Translations under genes and position numbers: made by a program
The notes under the pieces: model-generated
Databases searched by the model: none
Seen by the model: only the letters and a program-made list of their open reading frames with translations
What the model was told of the DNA's origin: nothing
Origin: Tissierellia bacterium
GTDB taxonomy: Bacteria > Bacillota_A > Clostridia > Tissierellales > Peptoniphilaceae
Length of the DNA: 29,274 bases
Assembly (NCBI GenBank): GCA_030537695.1
Contig: JAUNVJ010000012.1
Span: 1 to 29,274 of the forward strand
Direction of reading: 5' to 3'
Shown: positions 17,249-24,742 of the stretch, piece by piece
How the letters are laid out: each line of letters opens with the position of its first letter
Position numbering within the stretch: the first letter of the stretch is position 1

Positions 17249-17911
17249 ATGGAACATAAATCCATTTTAATTATCGAAGATGATAAAGATCTTGCAGATA
17301 TGTTAGATATGTTTTTGGAGGAGAAAGGAATTGATGTGATAAAAGCTCACAGTTCAGAAGAGATCCCCCGGGATTTATCAGATATTGATTTAATTCTTTT
17401 GGATATTAATTTGCCTAAAAATAATGGATTTGAAATCTGTAAACAATTAAGGGCGGAATGGGTCATGCCAATCCTCTTTCTATCGGCTCGATCCAATGAA
17501 GAAGATAAGGTCAAGGGACTTCTTCTTGGAGGCGATGACTATATCACCAAACCTTTCTCTTTAGAGGAGCTTTATGCAAGAATCTATACCAATCTGGTGA
17601 GAAATCATAGAGAAGAACAGCTAAAGAAAAGCCACACGAAATGTATTGTTGAAGCCGGTAAGTGTATATTAAACGGGGTTGAAATTGAACTGACGAAATC
17701 AGAATATGAAATTATTACATTATTGATCCATCATCCCAAACAAGTTTTCAGTAAAGATCGAATTTACGATAGCTTGAGAGGAATTGACGCTTATGGCAGT
17801 CCTCAGGTGGTGTCTGAACATATCAGAAATATACGGAATAAATTTTCGAAAGTATCGAAAGATACTCTGATTAAAACTCATTGGGGGTTAGGTTATTCAT
17901 GGATTGGATAA
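17249..17911 (+). CDS. OmpR/PhoB-type response regulator
   Basis: A 220-residue transcription regulator. The receiver domain (1-120) has the acidic pair in IIEDDKD (Asp11, Asp12), phospho-acceptor Asp52 in LLLDINLP, the switch Ser79 in LFLSAR and Lys101 in YITKPF. The winged-helix DNA-binding domain (about 125-220) has the usual LTKSEYEIITLL start and the VVSEHIRNIRNKF recognition helix, then GLGYSWIG in the wing. The ATG at 17249 has GGAG 11 bases upstream, somewhat far. Its 3' end overlaps the histidine kinase gene by 13 bases, so the two form a pair. Genes further down encode an ABC exporter, the likely regulatory target. Confidence 0.93.
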   Translation: MEHKSILIIEDDKDLADMLDMFLEEKGIDVIKAHSSEEIPRDLSDIDLILLDINLPKNNGFEICKQLRAEWVMPILFLSARSNEEDKVKGLLLGGDDYITKPFSLEELYARIYTNLVRNHREEQLKKSHTKCIVEAGKCILNGVEIELTKSEYEIITLLIHHPKQVFSKDRIYDSLRGIDAYGSPQVVSEHIRNIRNKFSKVSKDTLIKTHWGLGYSWIG

Positions 17912-18969
17912 ATGATTTTACAAAAAAATGGAAGCTTAAATCGAGTTTTCTTCTCTACTTGTCTGCCAGTTTGATATTTTCCATTCCCTTTGCCTTGATT
18001 TGTCAACTAATTGTTTTGGAACTAAGAAAAAAATATATTCTATCTAAAACCTTACATTTTTCCAAGGATTTGTTCGATCAATTTATGTTTTCAAATTTTT
18101 TAATAAAATGCATTGACTGGATGCCGATTTTTATTATCATTCTTTTCCTGTATCTCTTTTTCAACTTTTTTTACATTCATAAAATTCAATCGATTCTTTC
18201 TTTTTTAGACCAACCTAACAAAGTGGATATGATGGATCAAAATGAGTTAAGTAATAAAGTTTATGAACTGATCGTTGAAAGAGATCGATTAGAAAAAGAA
18301 ATTTTTATCTATATTCGATCCAATCAGGAAATATTAAAAGAAAGAGATACTTTATTACATGAAATTAAAAATCCTCTGACCATCCTTAGCGGCGATATCG
18401 AAATGTTAAGTACTCATTATCTTCCCGAAGATCCAAAAATTCATAGGCTTTTAGAAAGGATGTCTCGAAGTCAAAAGAGGATCCAAGATTATATAAAAAA
18501 TCTAGCCATCCATGAGAATATAAAAACTTTAACAATTGATTGTAAAAAAGTTCCCATTGAGGCTTTTGTTAAATTTGTTCAAAAAGAACTTCACCATTTT
18601 CAAAATGAAATAGTTTTTAAAAATGCTATTTATAACCCAACACAGGAAATAGAGATTGATTTGGAAATCTTTTTGGAAGGATTGTTAAATATCATTAAAA
18701 ATTCAGATACACATGCTACAAGCATGATTTTCATCACTATTTATGAAAAAGAATCAAATCTCATTGTCGAAGTGGAAGACGATGGTCCTGGTTTTTCTCA
18801 AAATGCCTTAAAAAACTATAAACAACCTTATTTTAGTGAAAATCCCCTGGTCAGTAATATGGGATTAGGGCTCTATATTACCGATAAAATTATGGAAAAA
18901 TTAAATATAGAAATGATCTTGAGCAATCAATTGGGAGCAAATACAAAATTGATTATAAAAAAATTATAA
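17899..18969 (+). CDS. Membrane sensor histidine kinase
   Basis: A 356-residue kinase with two membrane helices (about 14-42 and 73-97) enclosing a short extracytoplasmic loop of about 30 residues. No separate HAMP domain is obvious; a charged coiled-coil-like linker (about 112-150) leads to the H-box LLHEIKNPLTILSGD with His154. The ATPase domain shows the N-box NIIKNSDTHA, G1 box DDGPGF at about 294-299 and G2 box GLGLYITD. The small sensor loop recalls intramembrane-sensing kinases that watch cell-envelope drugs or their transporters. The ATG at 17899 is preferred over the TTG at 17881, since TTAGG lies 6-7 bases upstream. It overlaps the regulator gene. Confidence 0.9.
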   Translation: MDWINDFTKKWKLKSSFLLYLSASLIFSIPFALICQLIVLELRKKYILSKTLHFSKDLFDQFMFSNFLIKCIDWMPIFIIILFLYLFFNFFYIHKIQSILSFLDQPNKVDMMDQNELSNKVYELIVERDRLEKEIFIYIRSNQEILKERDTLLHEIKNPLTILSGDIEMLSTHYLPEDPKIHRLLERMSRSQKRIQDYIKNLAIHENIKTLTIDCKKVPIEAFVKFVQKELHHFQNEIVFKNAIYNPTQEIEIDLEIFLEGLLNIIKNSDTHATSMIFITIYEKESNLIVEVEDDGPGFSQNALKNYKQPYFSENPLVSNMGLGLYITDKIMEKLNIEMILSNQLGANTKLIIKKL

Positions 18970-18994
18970 TCTTGGAAAAATATTGGAATTCATT

Positions 18995-19003
18995 TGCTAT
19001 ACT
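18995..19003 (+). promoter_or_regulatory. Extended -10 promoter ahead of the ABC transporter genes
   Basis: TGC-TATACT lies 28 bases before the ATPase ATG, in the 61-base gap after the kinase gene. No matching -35 at 17 bases is seen, which would suit a promoter needing an activator such as the upstream regulator. Confidence 0.45.
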
Positions 19004-19030
19004 TCATATCACTCAAAAGGAGGTATAAAA

Positions 19031-19894
19031 ATGAATCGGATCGAGATTAAAAACTTAAGTTTTTCCTATGGGAAAAAGAGGGTTTTAAATGATGTCAATG
19101 TCAGTATGACCAATGGGCTCTATGGCCTATTGGGAAAAAATGGTGCTGGCAAAACAACATTACTGAAACTAATTGTAGGACTATTGCCGGTAAAGACCGG
19201 TCAAATCCAAGTTTGTGGTAAATCGAGTCCCAAGGAGATTCGAAAACTCGTGGGCTATTTGCCCCAAGATTTCGATTTTTATCCGGAAATGAAGCTTCGG
19301 GAATCCTTATTTTATTTAGGAACCTTGGATAATATCAAGAAAAGTGAATTAAATCAAAGAATCGATATTCTGCTAGATCTCGTCAACCTAACTCAAGAAC
19401 AGAATAAAAAAGTGAAAAATTTATCCGGTGGAATGAGAAGAAGACTTGGTATTGCTCAAAGTCTTTTAAATGATCCCAAAGTTTTAGTGGTGGATGAACC
19501 GACAGCAGGTCTGGACCCGGAAGAACGGATTCGATTTCGAAACTTGCTCAGTGACCTTTCCGCAGAAAAAATCGTTTTATTTTCCACACATATAGCCAGT
19601 GATTTGGAAAGTACAGCCAATCAATTGGGCATTTTAGACAATGGTCATTTTATTTATGATGGAAGCGTTGAAGATTTACTCCATCAGTATTCCGGTGGAA
19701 CTTATGAGACCTTAATTGATCGAAAAGATTTTTTAAAATTCAAATCAGAATATATTGTTTTTGAACAAAAAGAATTACAAACGGGAATCCTTGTTCGCTT
19801 TATTCATAGTGGAAGACCCTTCGACAGCTTTCAACGAATCCCTCCCAGTTTAGAATCTGCTTATTTAATGAAGATTCATGAAAGGAAGAGTTAA
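19031..19894 (+). CDS. ABC transporter ATP-binding protein
   Basis: A 287-residue ATPase of the CcmA/BcrA-like class that pairs with ABC-2 type membrane subunits, usually exporters. Walker A is GKNGAGKT at 35-42, the Q-loop is LPQD (Gln79), and the signature is LSGGMRRRLG at 131-140. Walker B is VLVVDEPTAGLD with Glu156 at 151-162, and the switch His is in FSTHIASD. A C-terminal extension of about 70 residues follows. The ATG at 19031 has a perfect AAAGGAGG 6 bases upstream; an in-frame ATG-like start at 18983 lies before that site and the promoter. The next gene starts at the base after the stop codon, so it is in one operon with the two permeases. Confidence 0.95.
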   Translation: MNRIEIKNLSFSYGKKRVLNDVNVSMTNGLYGLLGKNGAGKTTLLKLIVGLLPVKTGQIQVCGKSSPKEIRKLVGYLPQDFDFYPEMKLRESLFYLGTLDNIKKSELNQRIDILLDLVNLTQEQNKKVKNLSGGMRRRLGIAQSLLNDPKVLVVDEPTAGLDPEERIRFRNLLSDLSAEKIVLFSTHIASDLESTANQLGILDNGHFIYDGSVEDLLHQYSGGTYETLIDRKDFLKFKSEYIVFEQKELQTGILVRFIHSGRPFDSFQRIPPSLESAYLMKIHERKS

Positions 19895-21061
19895 ATGAGA
19901 TTATTTTTATTGGAACTGAAAAGAGTATTTAAATCCATTATATTTTGGGGGACGACGTTTGCACTTATTATAGCTATTACGACTCAAATCCATCATGAAT
20001 CCTATATGTTTCAAGAACCTATTGCTGATCAACAATCCTATGGCCATTATATCAGCGACGATCCTGATTATATTTTTCATAATTTAATAAAGGATCTTTC
20101 CTATTCCCTGGAAGTAAACAGCTTTAATACATATCCCTATGGCTTTTATCGTGAGAAAAACCTTGAGCTGGATGAGATAAACGCTATTAAAGATATTATT
20201 TCGGATTTACTATCCATTCCATATGAAGAAATAGATTTTTTAAGGCCATTATCGACACCGGATCAAGAAAAATTGGAATATCAACTGAATAAAATCAATG
20301 CCATTATCGGCGGCGGTTCATTTTATGCGAAAGATAAATATAAATTTTTCTTTGGAAAAAGAGAATTGACCTATGAAAGAGCAATGCAAGATTATCAATT
20401 AATGGGAGAAGAAGGATATGATGTGGCCTTTGCAAGATATTTCAATGATTATGCCGGTATCTTTACTCTCCTCCTCTCTTGGTTTATCGGATTATACTTT
20501 TGGAATAAGGATCGAAAGGAAGGCATTCGAGATACTCTTTATGTGAAAGAAGCATCTTCCTTAAACATACTTATGAGCAGAGTTTTAGCCATGAGTTTCT
20601 CATTGACCTTTATTCTCTTATCCTTATTTACCTACTATGAAATGCAGATCCTTCGCCTACATGATTTAAGTGTATTACATCCTCTAAAAGCCTATTTTTT
20701 AGTATTTATATGGATTTTCCCCCTATTTTTATTTACCATTAGCTTAAGCAGTTTTATAAATGTGGCAACCTCCGGTATCTTACTGGGTTTTTTAGGACCC
20801 ATATTTTCCTTACTTTATATGATGACTTCATCTGAAAATATTTATTACCATATTGGATATGGTTTATTGATAAGATATAATTCCATTGGAAATCCTACAT
20901 ATTTTACCAATATGTTCCGTGTATTTCTAAGTGGTAGAATTATGTGGATCTTCATTGGATTAGGAGTGACGATGATAACCGGAATTCTATATGAAAAGAG
21001 AAGGAGGGGATACTTTGCTTTTAAAAATAAGTACTCAATTAAAAGTAGAAATAAAATATAA
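19895..21061 (+). CDS. ABC-2 type transporter permease subunit
   Basis: A 388-residue membrane protein with one N-terminal helix (about 15-30), a long hydrophilic extracytoplasmic stretch of about 170 residues, then five or six hydrophobic helices between about 190 and 375 (ending in WIFIGLGVTMITGILY). This layout is the ABC-2 permease type. The ATG directly follows the ATPase TAA and has AAAGGAAGAG upstream. The substrate is not known; with a two-component pair beside it, peptide-antibiotic export or immunity is a plausible but unproven role. The large external domain might sense or bind a ligand. Confidence 0.8.
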   Translation: MRLFLLELKRVFKSIIFWGTTFALIIAITTQIHHESYMFQEPIADQQSYGHYISDDPDYIFHNLIKDLSYSLEVNSFNTYPYGFYREKNLELDEINAIKDIISDLLSIPYEEIDFLRPLSTPDQEKLEYQLNKINAIIGGGSFYAKDKYKFFFGKRELTYERAMQDYQLMGEEGYDVAFARYFNDYAGIFTLLLSWFIGLYFWNKDRKEGIRDTLYVKEASSLNILMSRVLAMSFSLTFILLSLFTYYEMQILRLHDLSVLHPLKAYFLVFIWIFPLFLFTISLSSFINVATSGILLGFLGPIFSLLYMMTSSENIYYHIGYGLLIRYNSIGNPTYFTNMFRVFLSGRIMWIFIGLGVTMITGILYEKRRRGYFAFKNKYSIKSRNKI

Positions 21062-21641
21062 TATTCTACCTCTCCTATTTATAAATTTGATAATAATTGG
21101 AATTGCATATTTTATATTTGGGCTTCATAACTTAAATCAAAAGACTCAAGGAATCATTATTGAACGATTTTTACCATGGATAGGAATCTTTACCTTAGTA
21201 CCATTTTTTTATTCGGAAGAAAAGAAGCCGATTAAAGATGTACTAATGATGAGAAATACAAAAATTGAATTTATTTATTTCATTCGGTTTTTTATTCGCA
21301 TTCTCCTATACTTTACAATGACTATAATGTACATTTCCTTATTAAAAGGTGAAACCTTCGTCGGCAGCCTTTATAAAATGACATTCCACAGTATCTCAAT
21401 TGGCGTCTTCATGGGAGGATTGGGCTTGTTAATATATGCTTTGACGACGAATATAAACTTGGCTTTCTTGACTTCCATCGGATTTATGGTCATTCAATGG
21501 TCTGCTTCTAAGGATAAGGCGGTACTTTTGCTTTTTACCATGCCAAGGATATCAATGAGTCGAATTATAATTATTTTAAGTACATTTTTATTGTTTTTCG
21601 TATGGGGTTTAAAAATATGGAAGAATAAATTCATCTCTTAA
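21015..21641 (+). CDS. Second membrane subunit of the ABC transporter
   Basis: A 208-residue, very hydrophobic protein with about six helices and no recognised motif. It begins inside the end of the first permease gene (47 bases overlap). The TTG at 21015 is chosen because GGAGG lies 7 bases upstream; an ATG at 20991 precedes that site. It is probably the partner permease completing a heterodimeric ABC-2 exporter, as in LanEFG-like systems, where two unlike permeases share one ATPase. That comparison rests on gene order only. A terminator lies about 190 bases further on. Confidence 0.7.
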   Translation: MLLKISTQLKVEIKYNILPLLFINLIIIGIAYFIFGLHNLNQKTQGIIIERFLPWIGIFTLVPFFYSEEKKPIKDVLMMRNTKIEFIYFIRFFIRILLYFTMTIMYISLLKGETFVGSLYKMTFHSISIGVFMGGLGLLIYALTTNINLAFLTSIGFMVIQWSASKDKAVLLLFTMPRISMSRIIIILSTFLLFFVWGLKIWKNKFIS

Positions 21642-21664
21642 AAATAAATTACGAAAACAATCAT

Positions 21665-21791
21665 TCGGATATCCCCTTTTCTAGCCATGGGATAACTTGA
21701 TTATGAAATATGGTGACATCAAAAATATTTCTCCGATTGAAAAATCATAAAATACCTTCCATACAATCAATGGCCTGTACCATCGTAAAAA
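21665..21791 (-). pseudogene. Possible unrecognised coding remnant after the ABC operon
   Basis: The minus strand has a protein-like stretch (TMVQAIDCMEGIL, a stop, then FFNRRNIFDVTIFHNQ and VIPWLEKGISE) ending in a stop near 21665. No start site or known family is seen, and it may be chance. Confidence 0.2.
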
Positions 21792-21833
21792 AATTGAACT
21801 TTATTTTAAAATAAATTAGATCAAGAAAATATC

Positions 21834-21866
21834 AATCCGATGTCAAAATAAGATGTCGGATTTTTA
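21834..21866 (+). terminator. Terminator downstream of the ABC transporter operon
   Basis: AATCCGATGTC pairs with GATGTCGGATT (11 bp with two G-T wobbles, 7-base loop), then TTTTT. It is the first plus-strand terminator after the permease genes. Confidence 0.65.
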
Positions 21867-21880
21867 ATTATAAGGCTTTA

Positions 21881-21889
21881 TGGTATAAT
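21881..21889 (+). promoter_or_regulatory. Strong extended -10 promoter ahead of decayed genes
   Basis: TGG-TATAAT is a full match; the 16 bases from 21881 are identical to the HAD gene promoter at 8044. It faces a region whose frames are all broken. Confidence 0.5.
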
Positions 21890-21910
21890 TTTCTTTAATA
21901 ATTGAAAAAC

Positions 21911-22107
21911 AGTAGTAATTTCACCCTCTGATTATGATTATCAAAGGGTTGCATCGGGAAAACATCGATATGGATTACAAATAGATAGAATAAGTTCTTC
22001 ACTATTAAAATAGGAAAATGAAACCATTGGTATCCGATTCTAATGAGAACCTGAACTTTATATTTTAATAGCGGTTATTTGTCGATCGATAGATAAAGAG
22101 GAAAAAT
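21911..22107 (+). pseudogene. Possible decayed gene preceding the methylase remnant
   Basis: One plus-strand frame reads SPSDYDYQRVASGKHRYG, then LQIDRISSSLLK, a stop, ENETIGIRF, two stops, and EPELYILIAVICRSIDKEEK before a final stop near 22107, just before the methylase start. The composition looks coding, but I do not recognise the family. A hairpin (ACCCT-TGAT / ATCA-AGGGT, 21923-21949) lies within it with no T-run. Confidence 0.25.
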
Positions 22108-22110
22108 AAC

Positions 22111-22872
22111 ATGATCATAAGAGAAAAAGAAAAAAATACAAATCTATGGGTTTAAGTCTTTCTGAAAGAGGCAGATATTCAATTAGACCCACAAGGATCA
22201 ACGATAAAAGAGATTAGCGAAGCATTCAAGACAAGGATAAACCCCTCATCGTTTCGGGTATTTTACTGGCTTTAAGGGAGGCTGATTTTCGGAACTTTTC
22301 AATAAATAGCTTAGTAGGTGATATTAATAAGACAGATGGGCAAAAGCTTTATGAAGTTATAAGGGATCATTTAAATTGAGCCGATATCTCCTCCAGTGGA
22401 AAAAGACAAGCTACTAAGTCAATTTTTAGTGATAAGAGATAATATTTTAATCAATGAGGTAAATGATACTTTAGGTAAGACACCTTTAAGATATTACACC
22501 GAGTTTTTAGAAAAACATGTTTATCAAAGTATCCGTTATAACAGAGACGGTGAAGATTATCTTGGTAGATTCTATGGAGAGTTTATGTCTTACTCAGGTG
22601 GAGATGGACAGTCTCTTGGTATTATCTTAATGCCAAAGCATATTACAAACCTTTTCTGTGACCTTTTAGATTTAAAGCCAAACGATCGAATTTTTGATCC
22701 TTGTGGGTCTCGTGTCATAATTATGATAACGGCAAATCGAAGCGATGGTATCAGGGATAGAACACCCTATCGAAAAATGGAAAAATACATTGATATGTTG
22801 CTTAGAGCAATTTTTGATAGAAGATTACCGTACACAGCACACCAGTGCTGGAGGGTACATGAGGAAAAGTAG
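22111..22872 (+). pseudogene. Broken N6-adenine DNA methylase (HsdM-like)
   Basis: A dead relative of type I/HsdM-type adenine methyltransferases. It begins with ATG and a GAGG site, reads MIIREKEKNTNLWV, then a TAA at codon 15, and continues as FLKEADIQLDPQGSTIKEIS up to EAFKT. About a hundred residues of the N-terminal domain then appear deleted, and the frame shifts at about 22239. KPLIVSGILLALREADFRNF and the following residues run to LN and a TGA at 22377. The frame shifts back and VEKDKLLSQFLVIRDN runs through FYGEFMSYSGGDGQSLGI and ILMPKHITNLFCDLLDLKP to FDPC at about 22706. The FDPCCGTGGF AdoMet motif is cut after its first Cys, and the catalytic NPPY half is missing. The 160 bases after the break (to the TAG near 22872) match nothing I know. 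No specificity or restriction subunit is present. Confidence 0.85.
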
Positions 22873-22961
22873 AGATCATCATATTGAAAAAGTGAGAGGA
22901 TACAATGAAAATGATAAGATTGATTCTTAGGATGTATTTGAATTTATAGAGGAGAGAGTAT

Positions 22962-23669
22962 ATGAAAGAAAAACAGCTTTCAATGGAAGAAAAACGATTA
23001 GACACTGATCTTTGGATTATATTACTATCTACTTTAGGAGCTTTCTTATGCTATGCAATATGGAGAAATGAGATCATGGATTTTATTAAAAATGATAACA
23101 TTTCTATTATCCCAAGACTTTTGCTCAATGCGGCTGTTCAGTTTGGTGTAGCTGGACTGGGAATTACAATCGTTTGTATTTGGCGGAAAGAAAAATTTAC
23201 ACAGTTTGGACTGACACAGAAAAATATTTTCCAAGCAATATTTGGGACAATTATTTGTTTTATCCCTTCCATCAGCTATATTCTTTTATCGGGTCAATTC
23301 AATGGTTATCGCCCATTTAGCATTTTAATTACTGATTATGTAATTGCAAGTGGTATTCCATTTTCAATAATAGGTATGATTCTGATTGTCATTGTATGGG
23401 GGTTTTTTGAAGGGTTTAACTATGCTGTTATTTGTGAGAAGATTAACAGAAGATATCCTTCATATAATCCGTGGTTAGATTATGGAGCTATAAGTTGTGC
23501 GATAATTTGTATCTTATTTCACCCATTCAGCATCTCTTTTTTAGGAATTGTAGAGATAATTACGACATTTATTGCGATTTATGGAATGCTGATTGTAAAA
23601 AAGAAAACAGGAAACGCATGGGGATGTGTATTTGCATTTTGTTTTATTTGGAATGCCATAAAAATTTAA
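22962..23669 (+). CDS. CPBP-like intramembrane protease/Abi family membrane protein
   Basis: A 235-residue protein with about seven hydrophobic helices. The segment FFEGFNYAVICEKINRRYP (Glu150 and on) and LFHPFS with His187 resemble the first Glu motif and the later His motif of CPBP (CAAX protease/bacteriocin-processing) membrane proteins, as does the terminal FIWNAI. The usual EExxxR is weak: the first motif has EG rather than EE, so catalysis is uncertain. Related proteins process prenylated or leader peptides or give bacteriocin self-immunity. The ATG has GGAGAGAG 5-8 bases upstream. It is the only intact gene in the decayed patch, next to the broken methylase, and was perhaps acquired with it. 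Confidence 0.6.
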   Translation: MKEKQLSMEEKRLDTDLWIILLSTLGAFLCYAIWRNEIMDFIKNDNISIIPRLLLNAAVQFGVAGLGITIVCIWRKEKFTQFGLTQKNIFQAIFGTIICFIPSISYILLSGQFNGYRPFSILITDYVIASGIPFSIIGMILIVIVWGFFEGFNYAVICEKINRRYPSYNPWLDYGAISCAIICILFHPFSISFLGIVEIITTFIAIYGMLIVKKKTGNAWGCVFAFCFIWNAIKI

Positions 23670-23844
23670 GACGAATCGCCACCAGTCAAATAGTATGAAG
23701 GACTGTCTTTTCTGTAACAATATCAGGTTTTAGTATTTCTTAAAATCATAATGGCCTGGCTTGATCTAAATCCATTCATACTGTCAAAGCTAAATACATA
23801 GTTATTTGATGATGTCAGAATCATTGCAAATCCAACTCTTATAT
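23670..23844. other. Intergenic stretch with no supported gene
   Basis: No supported gene on either strand. A 53-codon minus-strand frame crosses the terminator that follows but has no start or ribosome site. Confidence 0.4.
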
Positions 23845-23885
23845 AAAGACCGAACTTGATTGTATCAACTGGTCTTTTTTTATTT
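23845..23885 (+). terminator. Terminator upstream of the Crp/Fnr gene
   Basis: AAAGACC pairs with GGTCTTT, enclosing a second stem TTGAT/ATCAA, and TTTT follows. It isolates the stress cluster from the decayed patch. Confidence 0.7.
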
Positions 23886-23986
23886 TATAGATTTATAAAT
23901 GATTCATTCTCCCCTGTACAAAATTATATTTTGATATGGTAGGATAGTTTTAAGATTGATAATATTTTATTTTTATGGAGTGGAAT

Positions 23987-24673
23987 ATGGATAACTATTG
24001 TAATTGTGGCAGAGAATTATGCACGAATAAAATTGACCTATTTAAAAAATTACCCTTGGACATTCAAAAAGAAATCGTCATTGAAGCGGAGCATTTCCAA
24101 GTCCAGCGAGACGAAACCATTATAAATGAAGGTGATTTGGCAGATCATATCCTGGTTATCCGCGAGGGCAAATTAAAATGTAATCACTATGATTTTGATG
24201 GGAAAGAATATATCCTGGATATTCTCATCACCGGTGATACAGTTGGCGAGGAGCTTTTCATGGAAAAAAGTCATTTTGACTATAATGTGATTTCCATAAC
24301 GTCTTCCAAGCTCTGTCGGATATCCAAGGAACAATTGCTTTCACTTTTGCGAAAAAACAGCGATTGGGCATTGTCTTTTATTGATTTACTAAGCGAAAAA
24401 TTAAATAATGCCAATGAACGTATACGCATGTTAATGGAGGCAAACGGACTTCGCAGAGTAGTTGCATTTTTGGCTGAAAGGGATGAGAGATTGGGAGGAA
24501 AAGCCATTAGCCTCAGTGTCGATGAAATTGCTGCCAGTACAAATTTGAGAAGAGAAACGGTTAGTCGAAAGATAAATGAATTACAAAAACGTGGATTGAT
24601 CGAGCGATTGGGACAAAAGCAGATCAAAGTCACCGATCGGGCAAAATTAATGGAAATATTCTACGAAAGTTGA
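23987..24673 (+). CDS. Crp/Fnr family transcription regulator
   Basis: A 228-residue regulator with an N-terminal cyclic-nucleotide-like sensor domain (about 20-140, containing EGDLADHILVIREGKLK) and a C-terminal winged helix. The HTH reads LSVDEIAASTNLRRETVSRK; its RETVSR matches the RETVxR of E. coli CRP that contacts TGTGA half-sites. Cys5, Cys7 and Cys12 form a short N-terminal CNCGRELC cluster, possibly ligating a [4Fe-4S] cluster as in FNR or binding heme/metal. That is inference, since a fourth ligand is not seen. The ATG at 23987 is preferred because GGAG lies 6 bases upstream; the ATG at 23975 lies before that site. It sits just upstream of ric-fprA-DUF438, so it probably senses NO, O2 or redox and activates them. 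Confidence 0.92.
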   Translation: MDNYCNCGRELCTNKIDLFKKLPLDIQKEIVIEAEHFQVQRDETIINEGDLADHILVIREGKLKCNHYDFDGKEYILDILITGDTVGEELFMEKSHFDYNVISITSSKLCRISKEQLLSLLRKNSDWALSFIDLLSEKLNNANERIRMLMEANGLRRVVAFLAERDERLGGKAISLSVDEIAASTNLRRETVSRKINELQKRGLIERLGQKQIKVTDRAKLMEIFYES

Positions 24674-24684
24674 TCTGGGTCACA
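24669..24684 (+). promoter_or_regulatory. Candidate Crp/Fnr operator ahead of ric
   Basis: GTTGA-TCTGGG-TCACA fits the CRP form TGTGA-N6-TCACA with a perfect right half and three of five in the left. It overlaps the regulator stop codon, and its centre is at -41.5 if transcription starts 7 bases after the TATACT at 24706-24711, the class II activation position. Confidence 0.45.
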
Positions 24685-24705
24685 TCTTTTTATTCTCCTA
24701 CCCTT

Positions 24706-24711
24706 TATACT
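24706..24711 (+). promoter_or_regulatory. -10 element of the ric-fprA operon
   Basis: TATACT lies 31 bases before the ric ATG. There is no -35 match at 17 bases, as expected for a promoter needing an activator. Confidence 0.45.
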
Positions 24712-24742
24712 TTAATCAAGAAATCAATCAGGAGGCAAAGAT

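Noticed and set aside
22018..22068. 16-residue plus-strand frame with AGGAAA before its ATG
   Set aside because: Its spacing and site are weak, and another frame here looks more like an old coding region.
23733..23880. 53-codon minus-strand frame crossing a terminator
   Set aside because: It has no start with a ribosome site and passes through the terminator stem, and I recognise no family.
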